This document shows positions 14,711-22,915 of a stretch of 39,388 nucleotides of DNA, piece by piece. The notes under the pieces were generated by a model that saw only the letters and a program-made list of their open reading frames with translations, ran no database searches and had not been told where the DNA came from. The stretch comes from Verrucomicrobiota bacterium (GTDB lineage: Bacteria; Verrucomicrobiota; Verrucomicrobiia; Chthoniobacterales; UBA10450): the NCBI GenBank assembly GCA_003218975.1, contig QHPD01000111.1:1-39388 (forward strand), read 5' to 3'. The translations under genes were made by a program, and so were the position numbers. Numbering within the stretch: position 1 is the stretch's first letter; each line of letters begins with the position of its first letter.

Positions 14711-17212
14711 ATGATTGTTTCGCCGGGCAAAATATTCTTGAAAGCCGTTTCTGACTTTATTAGAATCGCCGGCCACACCAGTAGGGCTACCGTGCATCGA
14801 TTTTTCTGCATCGCGACGCTTACGATTGCGTCCGCATTTCTCGCTTCAGCTCAGCAAGGGCCCGAGCGCCCGCAGCCATCTCCCAATCTGCAGGTAGGCA
14901 ATGAAGCAAATGCGACACCGTCTGTTTTTCCGATAGCGAAGGGGACGCAACCTGCGCCAGCCGCTGTTCAGATAGCCAATCCGCCGCCCACAGAGACGCC
15001 TCCGCCAGGTGCGCCGGCGACAGTTAAGCTGCAGTTTCCAAACAGCGATGTTGTCGATGTGCTGCATATGTATGAGCAGCTTACCGGTAAGAAATTGGTG
15101 ATGGACAATTTCGTGCAAGGCAAGGTGAACATTTTCCTCACTAAAGACGTATCTCGTGAGGAGGCCATCAAGATTATCGAGATGAGCATGGCATTGAACG
15201 GCATCTCTTTAATCACCGCGTCTCGAGACATTGTGGAAGTAGTCGGAGCCGGGCAAAACCCGCGCAAGGCGGTGGTGCCGATAATTTCCGACGCGGAGGA
15301 CATTCCGCCGGGCAATCCCGTGATCAGCTTTTTGTTTAAGCTCCAGTATGCAGACCCGCAAGAACTACAACAAGTGCTGATGGCATATTTTCAGGGAAGC
15401 TCGAGCTCGATCAACATTCTGGCCCTGCCGAAATCGTCGAGTCTCCTGGTGACACAAAATGCAGACATCATCAGGCAACTTGCCAGTGTGATTCAGCAAG
15501 TGGATGTGGCGCCCGCGGAAGTGGTGAGCGAGTTCATCAAACTCGACCGCGCTGATGCGACTAAGGTAGTGGACATGCTCAAGGACATCTTCGAGAAGGG
15601 CCAGCCAACCGGGCAGCCCGGCCCGGGTGGAGTTCGCAGCGTGAGAGTGACGCCGCCCGTTCCGCAACCGGTGCCAGTAGAAGCGGAGACTGGCGCTTTG
15701 GCCGGGCTAACGGAAGAAGCCGTCGTAGTGGGGAAAATCAAACTCACCGCCGACGTCCGGACAAACCGCATACATGTGGTGACGCGGCCCATCAACATGC
15801 CTTTTATTCGCAGATTGATTCGCGAATTTGATGCGAATGTCGAGTTTGGACATCCGGTCAGCCGATCCCTGCGATACATTTCGGCCGGCGATGTGTTACC
15901 TGTGCTGGTGCAGGCGTTGACCGAGCCGGGAGCAGCTGCACCTGCTGCGGAAGCAGGCGCGCCCGGTGCGGCCCCGTCGCCGCAACCGGCGCCTTTGCGC
16001 ACCACCACTACAACTGCCGCCACAACAACGGGACTCGTGGGCGCTGCCACGACCACGACCGGCACGACTGGCGGCACATTGAATATCTCCGAAGAACTCG
16101 CCACGCAGCCAGTTGACACCACACCCAAGGCGGTCACGGTCGGCAACGCCAAGTTGATCGCGGATCAGCGCGCGAACGCGATCATCATGCTGGGCAGCCG
16201 CGAGGTGGTGGCGAAGGTGGAAAAGATTCTCGATGAAATGGACGTGAAAGCGCCCCAAGTCGCGCTCAGCACTGTTATCGGCGAATTGACACTTAAGAAC
16301 GACGAGGAATTCGGCGTTGATTACTTCGCAAAATACAACAAGAAAGTCGTCGGCATCTCACGCAACACCGGTGCGCCGCTGCCGCTGCCTTCTGTTGGGC
16401 CATCTGCTTCCCCGGTAACCGGAATTGGAACCGGAATTGTCGACCCGGCCGGTTTAATCAACTTCAGCCGAATTATTCAGAACGTAGCCACTGGGACCAA
16501 TGTATATATCGCAGCCGGTAACTATCTCGCGACAATCGTGCACCTGCTAGAAACCACCGGACGCTTCAAAGTGATCTCGCGACCGATGGTTTTCACGAGC
16601 AACAATAAGAAGGCGATCATCGCCTCGGGCACAGAAATTCCAGTTCCGGTAAATACCCTGACGAATGCGACGACCGTAACTAATGTAGCCTCGGTGCAGT
16701 CGAGTATCGAGTTCAAGAAAGTCGCGTTGCAACTCGAGGTGGTGCCCTTAATCAATTCCGAGAAGGAAGTCTCGCTGGATATTTTGCAGAAACTCGACAG
16801 CGTGGCTGGCTCGACCCTAGTGAGCGGCAACCTAATCCCAAATATTGCTACCCGCTACATCCGCACGAATGTTTCCGCGGGAAATGGCTCTACTATTGTT
16901 CTTGGCGGCCTAATCACCGACAACAAGACAAAGAATTATAACGGCATTCCTTACCTCTCGCGTATTCCAGTCCTCGGCGCGCTCTTTCGCGGCACCACCG
17001 CCAGTCACGAGCGTACGGAACTGATTGTGCTCATGTGTCCCCAGGTGACCTTGACCAAGCTAGATCTTTACCGGCTGCGTCAAAGATGGGAAAACTACAC
17101 CCATTATGGGCCAGAGCTTGATCAGGCTGAGTGCCCGGACTGCCCGAAAACGGAGACCGGCAAACAATTAAGCTTACCGCCACCGGATATTCCTCCGGCG
17201 AAAGATATGTAG
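14711..17212 (+). CDS. Type II secretion / type IV pilus-type secretin (GspD-like)
   Basis: Outer-membrane secretin forming the exit channel of a type II secretion or pilus system. Of 833 residues, the first 49 contain a signal peptide (FFCIATLTIASAFLASA). A GTG at 14792, preceded by gtaggg, could be the real start and would give a compact signal peptide. N-domains follow: VKLQFPNSDVVDVLHMYEQL at about 103-175, then FKLQYADPQELQQVLMAYF, FIKLDRADATKVVDML and a last N-domain ending LDEMDVKAPQ. Two N-domains are interrupted by Pro/Ala- and Thr-rich low-complexity runs, the second being TTTTTAATTTG-like at about 430-455. The secretin core has VALSTVIGELTLKNDEEFGV and STIVLGGLITDN. A C-terminal CPDC pair follows. 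The ATPase lies two genes downstream. Confidence 0.9.
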   Translation: MIVSPGKIFLKAVSDFIRIAGHTSRATVHRFFCIATLTIASAFLASAQQGPERPQPSPNLQVGNEANATPSVFPIAKGTQPAPAAVQIANPPPTETPPPGAPATVKLQFPNSDVVDVLHMYEQLTGKKLVMDNFVQGKVNIFLTKDVSREEAIKIIEMSMALNGISLITASRDIVEVVGAGQNPRKAVVPIISDAEDIPPGNPVISFLFKLQYADPQELQQVLMAYFQGSSSSINILALPKSSSLLVTQNADIIRQLASVIQQVDVAPAEVVSEFIKLDRADATKVVDMLKDIFEKGQPTGQPGPGGVRSVRVTPPVPQPVPVEAETGALAGLTEEAVVVGKIKLTADVRTNRIHVVTRPINMPFIRRLIREFDANVEFGHPVSRSLRYISAGDVLPVLVQALTEPGAAAPAAEAGAPGAAPSPQPAPLRTTTTTAATTTGLVGAATTTTGTTGGTLNISEELATQPVDTTPKAVTVGNAKLIADQRANAIIMLGSREVVAKVEKILDEMDVKAPQVALSTVIGELTLKNDEEFGVDYFAKYNKKVVGISRNTGAPLPLPSVGPSASPVTGIGTGIVDPAGLINFSRIIQNVATGTNVYIAAGNYLATIVHLLETTGRFKVISRPMVFTSNNKKAIIASGTEIPVPVNTLTNATTVTNVASVQSSIEFKKVALQLEVVPLINSEKEVSLDILQKLDSVAGSTLVSGNLIPNIATRYIRTNVSAGNGSTIVLGGLITDNKTKNYNGIPYLSRIPVLGALFRGTTASHERTELIVLMCPQVTLTKLDLYRLRQRWENYTHYGPELDQAECPDCPKTETGKQLSLPPPDIPPAKDM

Positions 17213-17233
17213 CAGGTTTCACCATATTTTTTT

Positions 17234-17644
17234 ATGAAACGGATTGCTCTCGCTTTAATTCTCGCCCTAGGCCCGGCCATTGCGCAGGCAGGCGAGTACG
17301 ATGTTCTCGAGTACGACATTTTTCGCTCGGTCGATCCGCTGGCACAACGAGACGAGTGGGGTTTGCTTCACCAAGGTCGCGGCGTGAACGCCACCGATTT
17401 CGCGCCAAGGTATCATTGGCGCTGGGAGTACTATTTTAAGGCGCCCGAACAATTGATTGTCCAGCCGGCTTATGTTGGCTCAATGCAAACTGCATTGCGC
17501 CAGCGTGGATACTATTGTGGCCCCATTGACGGCGTATTCACCCCCGCAGTGGCCGATGCCATTGCGCGACTTCAGAAGAATTATTCCATGCGGGTCACCG
17601 GCACTCTGACTGATCCGGTGCGGAGAGCGCTGCGTCTGCCGTGA
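17234..17644 (+). CDS. Secreted peptidoglycan-binding domain protein
   Basis: A 136-residue protein with a clean signal peptide MKRIALALILALGPAIAQA. A stretch with many aromatic residues follows (YHWRWEYYF), then a C-terminal PG_binding_1-type repeat: MQTALRQRGYYCGPIDGVFT, then VADAIARLQKNYSMRVTGTL and DPVRRALRLP. It starts 21 bp after the secretin stop and was probably co-transcribed with it. A role in anchoring or guiding the secretin through the murein layer is an inference from the neighbours. Confidence 0.85.
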   Translation: MKRIALALILALGPAIAQAGEYDVLEYDIFRSVDPLAQRDEWGLLHQGRGVNATDFAPRYHWRWEYYFKAPEQLIVQPAYVGSMQTALRQRGYYCGPIDGVFTPAVADAIARLQKNYSMRVTGTLTDPVRRALRLP

Positions 17645-17778
17645 TCCCGCATTCGCGCGCAGGCAGCCTCACGATTCCTCAGCCAAGGATCACGCGTTAT
17701 GCGTGAAAGCCCTTGCGAAACGCCTTAAATGGGTTTCATTCGGTTTCTTCTCCTCTGCGTTATCATCTCCCCGTTTGA

Positions 17779-19536
17779 ATGAGCTCAGCTGCCAGCCAAT
17801 CCTTAATTAATTTGCTGCTCGAAAGTGGTGTGTCTTCTCTGGAGGAAGCTGCGCAATTGGCTTCAAACCCAAACGGCGGTTCGTGGGTAGGACAGGTGCT
17901 CGACTCAGGCAAAGTGGACGAACAACGCTTTCTCGCCGCGATCGGGAATTTGTTCCGCGTGCCAGCTGTCTCAATCGATCCCAAGAAGATCGACCGCACG
18001 ACATTGTCGATCTTGCCGAGTCGTTTCGTTTTTCAGCACCACATTCTGCCGATCGAAGTGAAGGAAAATTCGGTGGTGCTCGCAACGTACGATCTCTTTA
18101 ACTCCCTCGGGCGCCAGCTGGCCTCCCAGCTTTTGAAGAAGCCGGCTGAATGGGTGCTAGTGCCGCGCGCACAGCTTCTGCGCGCAATGAAAACGCTCTA
18201 CGGGATCGGCGCAGAGACGTTCGATGAAATCCTGAAAAGCAACCGCGCCTTCGAAGTGCTTCAGGAAGGCGAAACCGCGCACGAGCTGAACGCCGACGAC
18301 CCCGAAGCGTCCGTAGTCAAATTCGTTAACCAGATCATTCGCGAGGCAATTCTCGAACGGGCGACGGACATCCATGTTGAGCCGCTCGAGAATGACCTGC
18401 GCATTCGTTATCGGATTGATGGAATTTTGCATGAGATCGCCGTGCCGCCGCAGTTGCGCGTGTTGCAATCGGCCATCATCTCGCGTCTAAAGGTAATGGC
18501 GCATATGGACATCGCGGAACGGCGTCTCCCCCAGGATGGGCGCATGAATTTGCACGCGAACAATCAAGAGATCGATGTGCGCGTCTCAACGATCCCCACG
18601 GTCAATGGCGAATCGATCAGCTTACGCTTGCTCAGCCGCGGCGAGCAGCAATTTAATTTTGAGCGGCTTGATTTGAGCAAGAAACAGGAAAAGATCATTC
18701 GCCACCTGCTCGCGCAACCCAACGGGATCATTCTGCTTACCGGCCCCACTGGCTGTGGCAAATCGACCTCGCTCTATTGTTTCTTGAGCAGCATTAACTC
18801 CGTGCAGCGGCGCATCATCACCATCGAAGAGCCAGTGGAATATCGCATTGCTGGCGTATCACAGATCGACGTGAAACCGGAAATTGATCTCACGTTTGCC
18901 AAGGGTCTGCGCCATATTTTGCGACAGGATCCGAACGTGGTGATGGTGGGCGAAATTCGCGATATCGAGACAGCCGACATCGCCATCCGCGCCGCCATGA
19001 CTGGCCACTTGGTTTTCAGTACGCTGCATACGAACGACGCCGTAGGTGGGATCACGCGCTTGCTCGACATGGATGTGGAGCCGTTTCTGCTCGCATCGGT
19101 CGTGAAATCGTTCATCGCGCAGCGGCTGGTGCGCACCATTTGCCCGGACTGCGTGGAATGGGTGGACTACCCAGGCGAATATCTCGCCGAGATCGGTTTT
19201 CCAGTCAAAGAACTCGGCGCCCGTTTTCAGCGTGGCGCAGGATGCGATCAATGTCGCCAGACCGGCTATCAGGGGCGCGCAGCCATTTATGAAATTTGTC
19301 TCGTGACTGAAATGTTGCGGAAGCTGATCATGCGCAGGTGCGATGGCGGCGAACTCAAGCAATGCGCGATTGCTGAAGGCATGGAAACTTTGCGACAGGA
19401 CGGCTGGCGCCGCGTGGCGCAGGGCCGGACGACCATCGAAGAAGTGGTGCGCGTCACGCAGACCGATGAAGTAATGGCCGAAACCACTGAAGAAGCCCGC
19501 CCTGTCGTGGCGGCCGAGTCGGCCGAGATCGGCTAA
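17779..19536 (+). CDS. GspE/PilB-type secretion or pilus-assembly ATPase
   Basis: Cytoplasmic hexameric ATPase that powers type II secretion or type IV pilus assembly. The 585 residues carry the N-terminal GspE-N/MshEN-like domain (about 1-150) and FVNQIIREAILERATDIHVE (about 182-201). Walker A is GPTGCGKST at 322-330; the Asp box contains TIEEPVEYRI, Walker B is NVVMVGEIRD at 386-395, and the His box is TGHLVFSTLHTNDA. A tetracysteine zinc site is formed by CPDC (455-458) and CDQC (489-492). GspF/PilC, PilT and pseudopilin genes are not in this window, so whether this is a T2SS or a pilus motor cannot be decided. It converges on rpe with only 21 bp between stops. Confidence 0.95.
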   Translation: MSSAASQSLINLLLESGVSSLEEAAQLASNPNGGSWVGQVLDSGKVDEQRFLAAIGNLFRVPAVSIDPKKIDRTTLSILPSRFVFQHHILPIEVKENSVVLATYDLFNSLGRQLASQLLKKPAEWVLVPRAQLLRAMKTLYGIGAETFDEILKSNRAFEVLQEGETAHELNADDPEASVVKFVNQIIREAILERATDIHVEPLENDLRIRYRIDGILHEIAVPPQLRVLQSAIISRLKVMAHMDIAERRLPQDGRMNLHANNQEIDVRVSTIPTVNGESISLRLLSRGEQQFNFERLDLSKKQEKIIRHLLAQPNGIILLTGPTGCGKSTSLYCFLSSINSVQRRIITIEEPVEYRIAGVSQIDVKPEIDLTFAKGLRHILRQDPNVVMVGEIRDIETADIAIRAAMTGHLVFSTLHTNDAVGGITRLLDMDVEPFLLASVVKSFIAQRLVRTICPDCVEWVDYPGEYLAEIGFPVKELGARFQRGAGCDQCRQTGYQGRAAIYEICLVTEMLRKLIMRRCDGGELKQCAIAEGMETLRQDGWRRVAQGRTTIEEVVRVTQTDEVMAETTEEARPVVAAESAEIG

Positions 19537-19557
19537 GATCGACAATCATCGACGGCA

Positions 19558-20226
19558 TTATTTTTTGCCGCGCAACTCGCTAATCGCTTTCGCATAATCC
19601 TTTGCGCGAAAAATCGACGTACCGGCGACGAGGACGTTTGCGCCATTTTCGATTGCGAGCTTTGCCGTCTCGGCGTTGATGCCGCCGTCCACTTCAATGT
19701 CGATCTTGCGCGGATGCAATTCGTTCCATCGCGCGGCGCGTTTTACCTTCTCCATCATTTCGGCCCGGAAGGTTTGTCCGCCAAAACCAGGATGGACAGT
19801 CATGACTAGCAGGATGTCGATCTTGTCGAGATACGGCTCGACCGCGTCGAACGGCGTCTCTGGATTTAGGGAGAGGCCCGGGCGACAGTTGGCCTCACGA
19901 ATTGCGCGTAAAGTTTTCTCAATGCCATGTTTCGCTTCCGGCTCCACGTGAACCGTAATCGAATTGGCGCCGGCCTTAACAAAGCGCGGCGCGTAGTGAT
20001 CGGCGTGCTGGATCATCAAATGCACATCCAGCGGCAGCTGCGTTTCTTTGCGCACAATGCCAACAATTTCCGGCCCGAACGAAATGTTATCGACGAAATG
20101 TCCGTCCATAATGTCGCAATGAATCCAATCAGCCCCGGCCTGCTCGATGCAATGAATTTCGTCAGCCAGCCGCGCAAAATTCGCGGCTAGAATGGACGGC
20201 GCGACGATAATGTTTCTTGCGATCAC
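19558..20226 (-). CDS. rpe: Ribulose-phosphate 3-epimerase
   Basis: Interconverts D-ribulose 5-phosphate and D-xylulose 5-phosphate in the pentose phosphate pathway. The 222-residue TIM barrel begins IIVAPSILAANFARL and has HCDIMDGHFVDNISFGP, DVHLMI, MTVHPGFGGQTF and IEVDGGIN, which carry the metal-binding His and Asp residues and the phosphate loop. The start codon is GTG at 20226. It is divergent from mreB. Confidence 0.96.
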   Translation of the reverse strand: MIARNIIVAPSILAANFARLADEIHCIEQAGADWIHCDIMDGHFVDNISFGPEIVGIVRKETQLPLDVHLMIQHADHYAPRFVKAGANSITVHVEPEAKHGIEKTLRAIREANCRPGLSLNPETPFDAVEPYLDKIDILLVMTVHPGFGGQTFRAEMMEKVKRAARWNELHPRKIDIEVDGGINAETAKLAIENGANVLVAGTSIFRAKDYAKAISELRGKK

Positions 20227-20244
20227 GTGGTAAGTAAAGCGTAT

Positions 20245-20280
20245 ATCGTTGACTCGTTAAATCGTTAAATCGTTACATCG
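20245..20280. repeat. Octamer tandem repeat between rpe and mreB
   Basis: atcgttga, ctcgttaa, atcgttaa, atcgttac, atcgg follow each other with an exact 8-bp period. The same octamer appears head-to-head at 10699-10774. The remaining 158 bp up to mreB hold a ttgacg box at 20314-20319 but no convincing partner -10 box. Confidence 0.7.
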
Positions 20281-20438
20281 GACAGACGAATCACGGATTA
20301 CCCATAAATGCGCTTGACGGGGCAGCGCACTGTTTCAGATTACGGCGGAGTTTTTCAGCCGGTTGAATCGCACTCGCGGGAGGTTCTCGGAATGTGACGC
20401 GCTTTGCTCGGACTGGAAGTGCTTCTAATTTATAATTC

Positions 20439-21476
20439 ATGTTCAACGGACTTTTCGGCTGGTTGTCCAGCGATATCGGGATCGATCTTGGTACGGCGAA
20501 CACGCTGGTTTACGTAAAGGATCAAGGGATCGTTTTGCGTGAGCCATCTGTGGTGGCCGTGCAGGCGGGCACGAACAAGGTGTTGGCAGTAGGCGACGAA
20601 GCCAAACGCATGCTCGGTCGCACGCCCGCAAACATTGTTGCGGTGCGACCGCTGAAAGACGGCGTCATTGCCGACTTCGAGGTGACCGAGGCCATGTTGC
20701 GACATTTCATTGCCAAAGTTCACAACCGCCGGGTGCGCGCGCGGCCGCGCGTAGTCATCGCAGTTCCCTCCGGCATTACTGAAGTGGAAAAGCGCGCTGT
20801 GCGCGAGTCGGCTTCGCACGCTGGGGCGCGTGAAGTTTATTTAATCGAGGAACCGATGGCCGCAGCGATCGGGGTGGGCCTTCCGGTGCAGGATCCCGCC
20901 GGAAATATGATCATCGATATCGGTGGCGGCACCACGGAAGTCGCGCTCATTTCGCTTTCTGGAATTGTGTTTAGCCGAAGTATGCGTGTAGCCGGCGATG
21001 AGTTAGACGAAGCGATCGTGCAGTATTTGAAACGCGCCTACAACCTGATGGTGGGCGAACGCACGGCGGAGGAAATCAAAATCAAGATCGGCTCAGCTTA
21101 TCCGAGTGAAAAGGAAACCAGCGTGGAAGTAAAAGGACGCGATCTCGTGGCGGGATTGCCAAAGACGCTCATGATCACTTCACAGGAAGTGCGGGAAGCG
21201 TTGCTGGAGCCGATCTCCACGATCGTGGATTCGGTACGCATCACGCTGGAGCGCTGTCCACCTGAGCTTTCGGCAGACCTTGTCGATCGAGGGCTCGTGC
21301 TGGCAGGCGGAGGAGCGTTGCTGCGAGGGTTCGACAAGCTTTTGAGCGAGGAAACGGGTTTGCCTGTCCATGTTGCTGAAGATCCGCTCAGCGCAGTGGC
21401 AGAGGGGACCGGCAAATGCCTCAATGAACTTAAATTTTTGCGTCAAGTGGCCTCGGCAGATCGTCAGTGGCGGTAA
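20439..21476 (+). CDS. mreB: Rod shape-determining actin homologue MreB
   Basis: Bacterial actin that organises the elongasome under the inner membrane. The 345 residues include the phosphate-1 motif [14 protein letters not shown] (12-25), [21 protein letters not shown], the phosphate-2 motif [13 protein letters not shown] (160-172) and [15 protein letters not shown]. The C-terminal [15 protein letters not shown] is the adenosine motif. Length is typical. It heads the mreB-mreC-mreD-mrdA-rng gene set, separated from mreC by 96 bp that form a palindromic repeat. Confidence 0.97.
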   Translation: MFNGLFGWLSSDIGIDLGTANTLVYVKDQGIVLREPSVVAVQAGTNKVLAVGDEAKRMLGRTPANIVAVRPLKDGVIADFEVTEAMLRHFIAKVHNRRVRARPRVVIAVPSGITEVEKRAVRESASHAGAREVYLIEEPMAAAIGVGLPVQDPAGNMIIDIGGGTTEVALISLSGIVFSRSMRVAGDELDEAIVQYLKRAYNLMVGERTAEEIKIKIGSAYPSEKETSVEVKGRDLVAGLPKTLMITSQEVREALLEPISTIVDSVRITLERCPPELSADLVDRGLVLAGGGALLRGFDKLLSEETGLPVHVAEDPLSAVAEGTGKCLNELKFLRQVASADRQWR

Positions 21477-21481
21477 AAACA

Positions 21482-21568
21482 ATTGCGGATTCTGGAAATC
21501 GGATTGCGGAAAGATTTCTAATCTGCCGTTGATGTTCTACACGCAATCTGCAATCCACAATCCGCAAT
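21482..21568. repeat. Head-to-head repeat between mreB and mreC
   Basis: attgcggattctgg (21482-21495) and ccacaatccgcaat (21555-21568) are inverted complements with one mismatch. Further cggattgcgg and cgcaatctgc words lie inside. The mreB-mreC gap could therefore fold into a long hairpin, perhaps setting relative expression of mreB and the genes after it. Confidence 0.6.
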
Positions 21569-21572
21569 CACG

Positions 21573-22376
21573 ATGAGTCGCGCAAACGTCATCGCGTTGC
21601 TGATTTTTGGCGCCATTCTCGGGTATTTTCTCAGCTTTGGGCCAGAGAGCACACGCAAGTTCAAGGCCGGCGTCTATCAATTGCTGGCACCATTTTTGAG
21701 CCGCGGCTCGGGGTTGCAAAAACAGATTACTTCCGTGCGCACTGGTCTGAAGTCGCTGGAGCAAATGGAACGCGAAAACGCCAATCTTCAGGTGGAGAAT
21801 CGAGCGCTGCGCGCCACCAACCAGGCTTTGCGCGACGTCGAACATGAAGTCAATCGTATGCGCCATGCGCTCAATTACCGCGAGCGATCCGTCTTCAAGT
21901 TGATCGCTGCCGAAGTAATCACGCGTGATTCTTCGACCTGGTGGCGAACTGTCACCATCAATCGCGGGAAGCGAGACGGTGTCGAGCCGGACACGCCAGT
22001 GGTGACAGATGAAGGATTAATAGGCAAAACGACGTCCGTAAGCGATAGCATCTCAGTCGTTCTTTTGATTTCGGATGAAAATTGCAAATTGGCGGCCTCA
22101 GTAGAAGGAAGCCGCGAACAAGGGATCGTCTCGGGCGAGCGCGTGACTGCTGGATTGAATCCGAGCTTAGATCTAAACTTTTTGTCGAAACAAGCTGACC
22201 TCAAACCGGGCAAAAAAGTCTATACTTCCGGTATGGGTGGCGTTTTCCCATCTGGTTTGCTTATCGGCGCTGTCAAAAGTTTTCGCGTACGCGAGCTCGA
22301 TGGACAAGCGCAGTTGACGCCAGCGGTAGATCTCTCGCATTTGGAGGACGTGTTCGTGGTGACCGGTCGCAAATGA
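21573..22376 (+). CDS. mreC: Rod shape-determining protein MreC
   Basis: Bitopic periplasmic scaffold of the elongasome. The 267 residues have a membrane anchor near the N-terminus (VIALLIFGAILGYFLSFGP), a coiled coil at about 60-110 (LKSLEQMERENANLQVENRA and on), and the twin beta-barrel domain: AEVITRDSSTWWRTVTINRG, GVEPDTPVVTDEGLIGKTT, TSGMGGVFPSGLLIGAV. It overlaps mreD by 4 bp (ATGA), so translation is coupled. Confidence 0.95.
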   Translation: MSRANVIALLIFGAILGYFLSFGPESTRKFKAGVYQLLAPFLSRGSGLQKQITSVRTGLKSLEQMERENANLQVENRALRATNQALRDVEHEVNRMRHALNYRERSVFKLIAAEVITRDSSTWWRTVTINRGKRDGVEPDTPVVTDEGLIGKTTSVSDSISVVLLISDENCKLAASVEGSREQGIVSGERVTAGLNPSLDLNFLSKQADLKPGKKVYTSGMGGVFPSGLLIGAVKSFRVRELDGQAQLTPAVDLSHLEDVFVVTGRK

Positions 22377-22915
22377 TCTTTTTTCTTCTGCTGCTGGTTC
22401 TGGTAGTAATTGCCCAGATTGCGGAATTCTTCATCCCAGTCTTGCCCTGGCTTTACGACGCGCATGTTTACATTGTGCCAGTGATCGTTTTTTACGGGGC
22501 AATGGCGCTGCCGTTTCCGCTCATGCTGGCGCTTGCTTTATGCGCCGGCCTTCTGCTCGATGCGCTCACGGTGCAGGTGATTGGGGGAAAAGTTGAAATC
22601 TCAGCGGGATCATCGATACTTTTGTACGGCGTGCTGGCGGGACTCATGCACGGCCTGAGACCGCTCTTTGCCCGTGGCCACTGGGAAGTGCATTGTATCC
22701 TGAGTGGCGTCGGCACGTCATTGATAGTTCTGACGCAATACCTGATGATCGCATTCCGACGTGGCTCTCCTATTTTCACCCGCGAAGTTTGGTGGCAAAT
22801 CGGCGGGCCCGGCCTCATCGCCATGGCATTAGCGCCGATCGTGTTTTTGTTTTTACAATGGATGGCACGGATGACTGGCTATTCATACGTTCTTGAAAGG
22901 GGGCGTTTCGAATGA
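22373..22915 (+). CDS. mreD: Rod shape-determining protein MreD
   Basis: Polytopic membrane component of the elongasome. The 180 residues form about five hydrophobic helices, for example FFLLLLVLVVIAQIAEFFIP and VFYGAMALPFPLMLALALCA. MreD is poorly conserved, so the call rests on length, topology and the exact position between mreC and the PBP2 gene, with 4-bp overlaps on both sides. Confidence 0.88.
   Translation: MIFFLLLLVLVVIAQIAEFFIPVLPWLYDAHVYIVPVIVFYGAMALPFPLMLALALCAGLLLDALTVQVIGGKVEISAGSSILLYGVLAGLMHGLRPLFARGHWEVHCILSGVGTSLIVLTQYLMIAFRRGSPIFTREVWWQIGGPGLIAMALAPIVFLFLQWMARMTGYSYVLERGRFE

Noticed and set aside
20314-20342. Sigma70 promoter for mreB (ttgacg)
   Set aside because: No -10 box better than three of six positions at 16-18 bp spacing.
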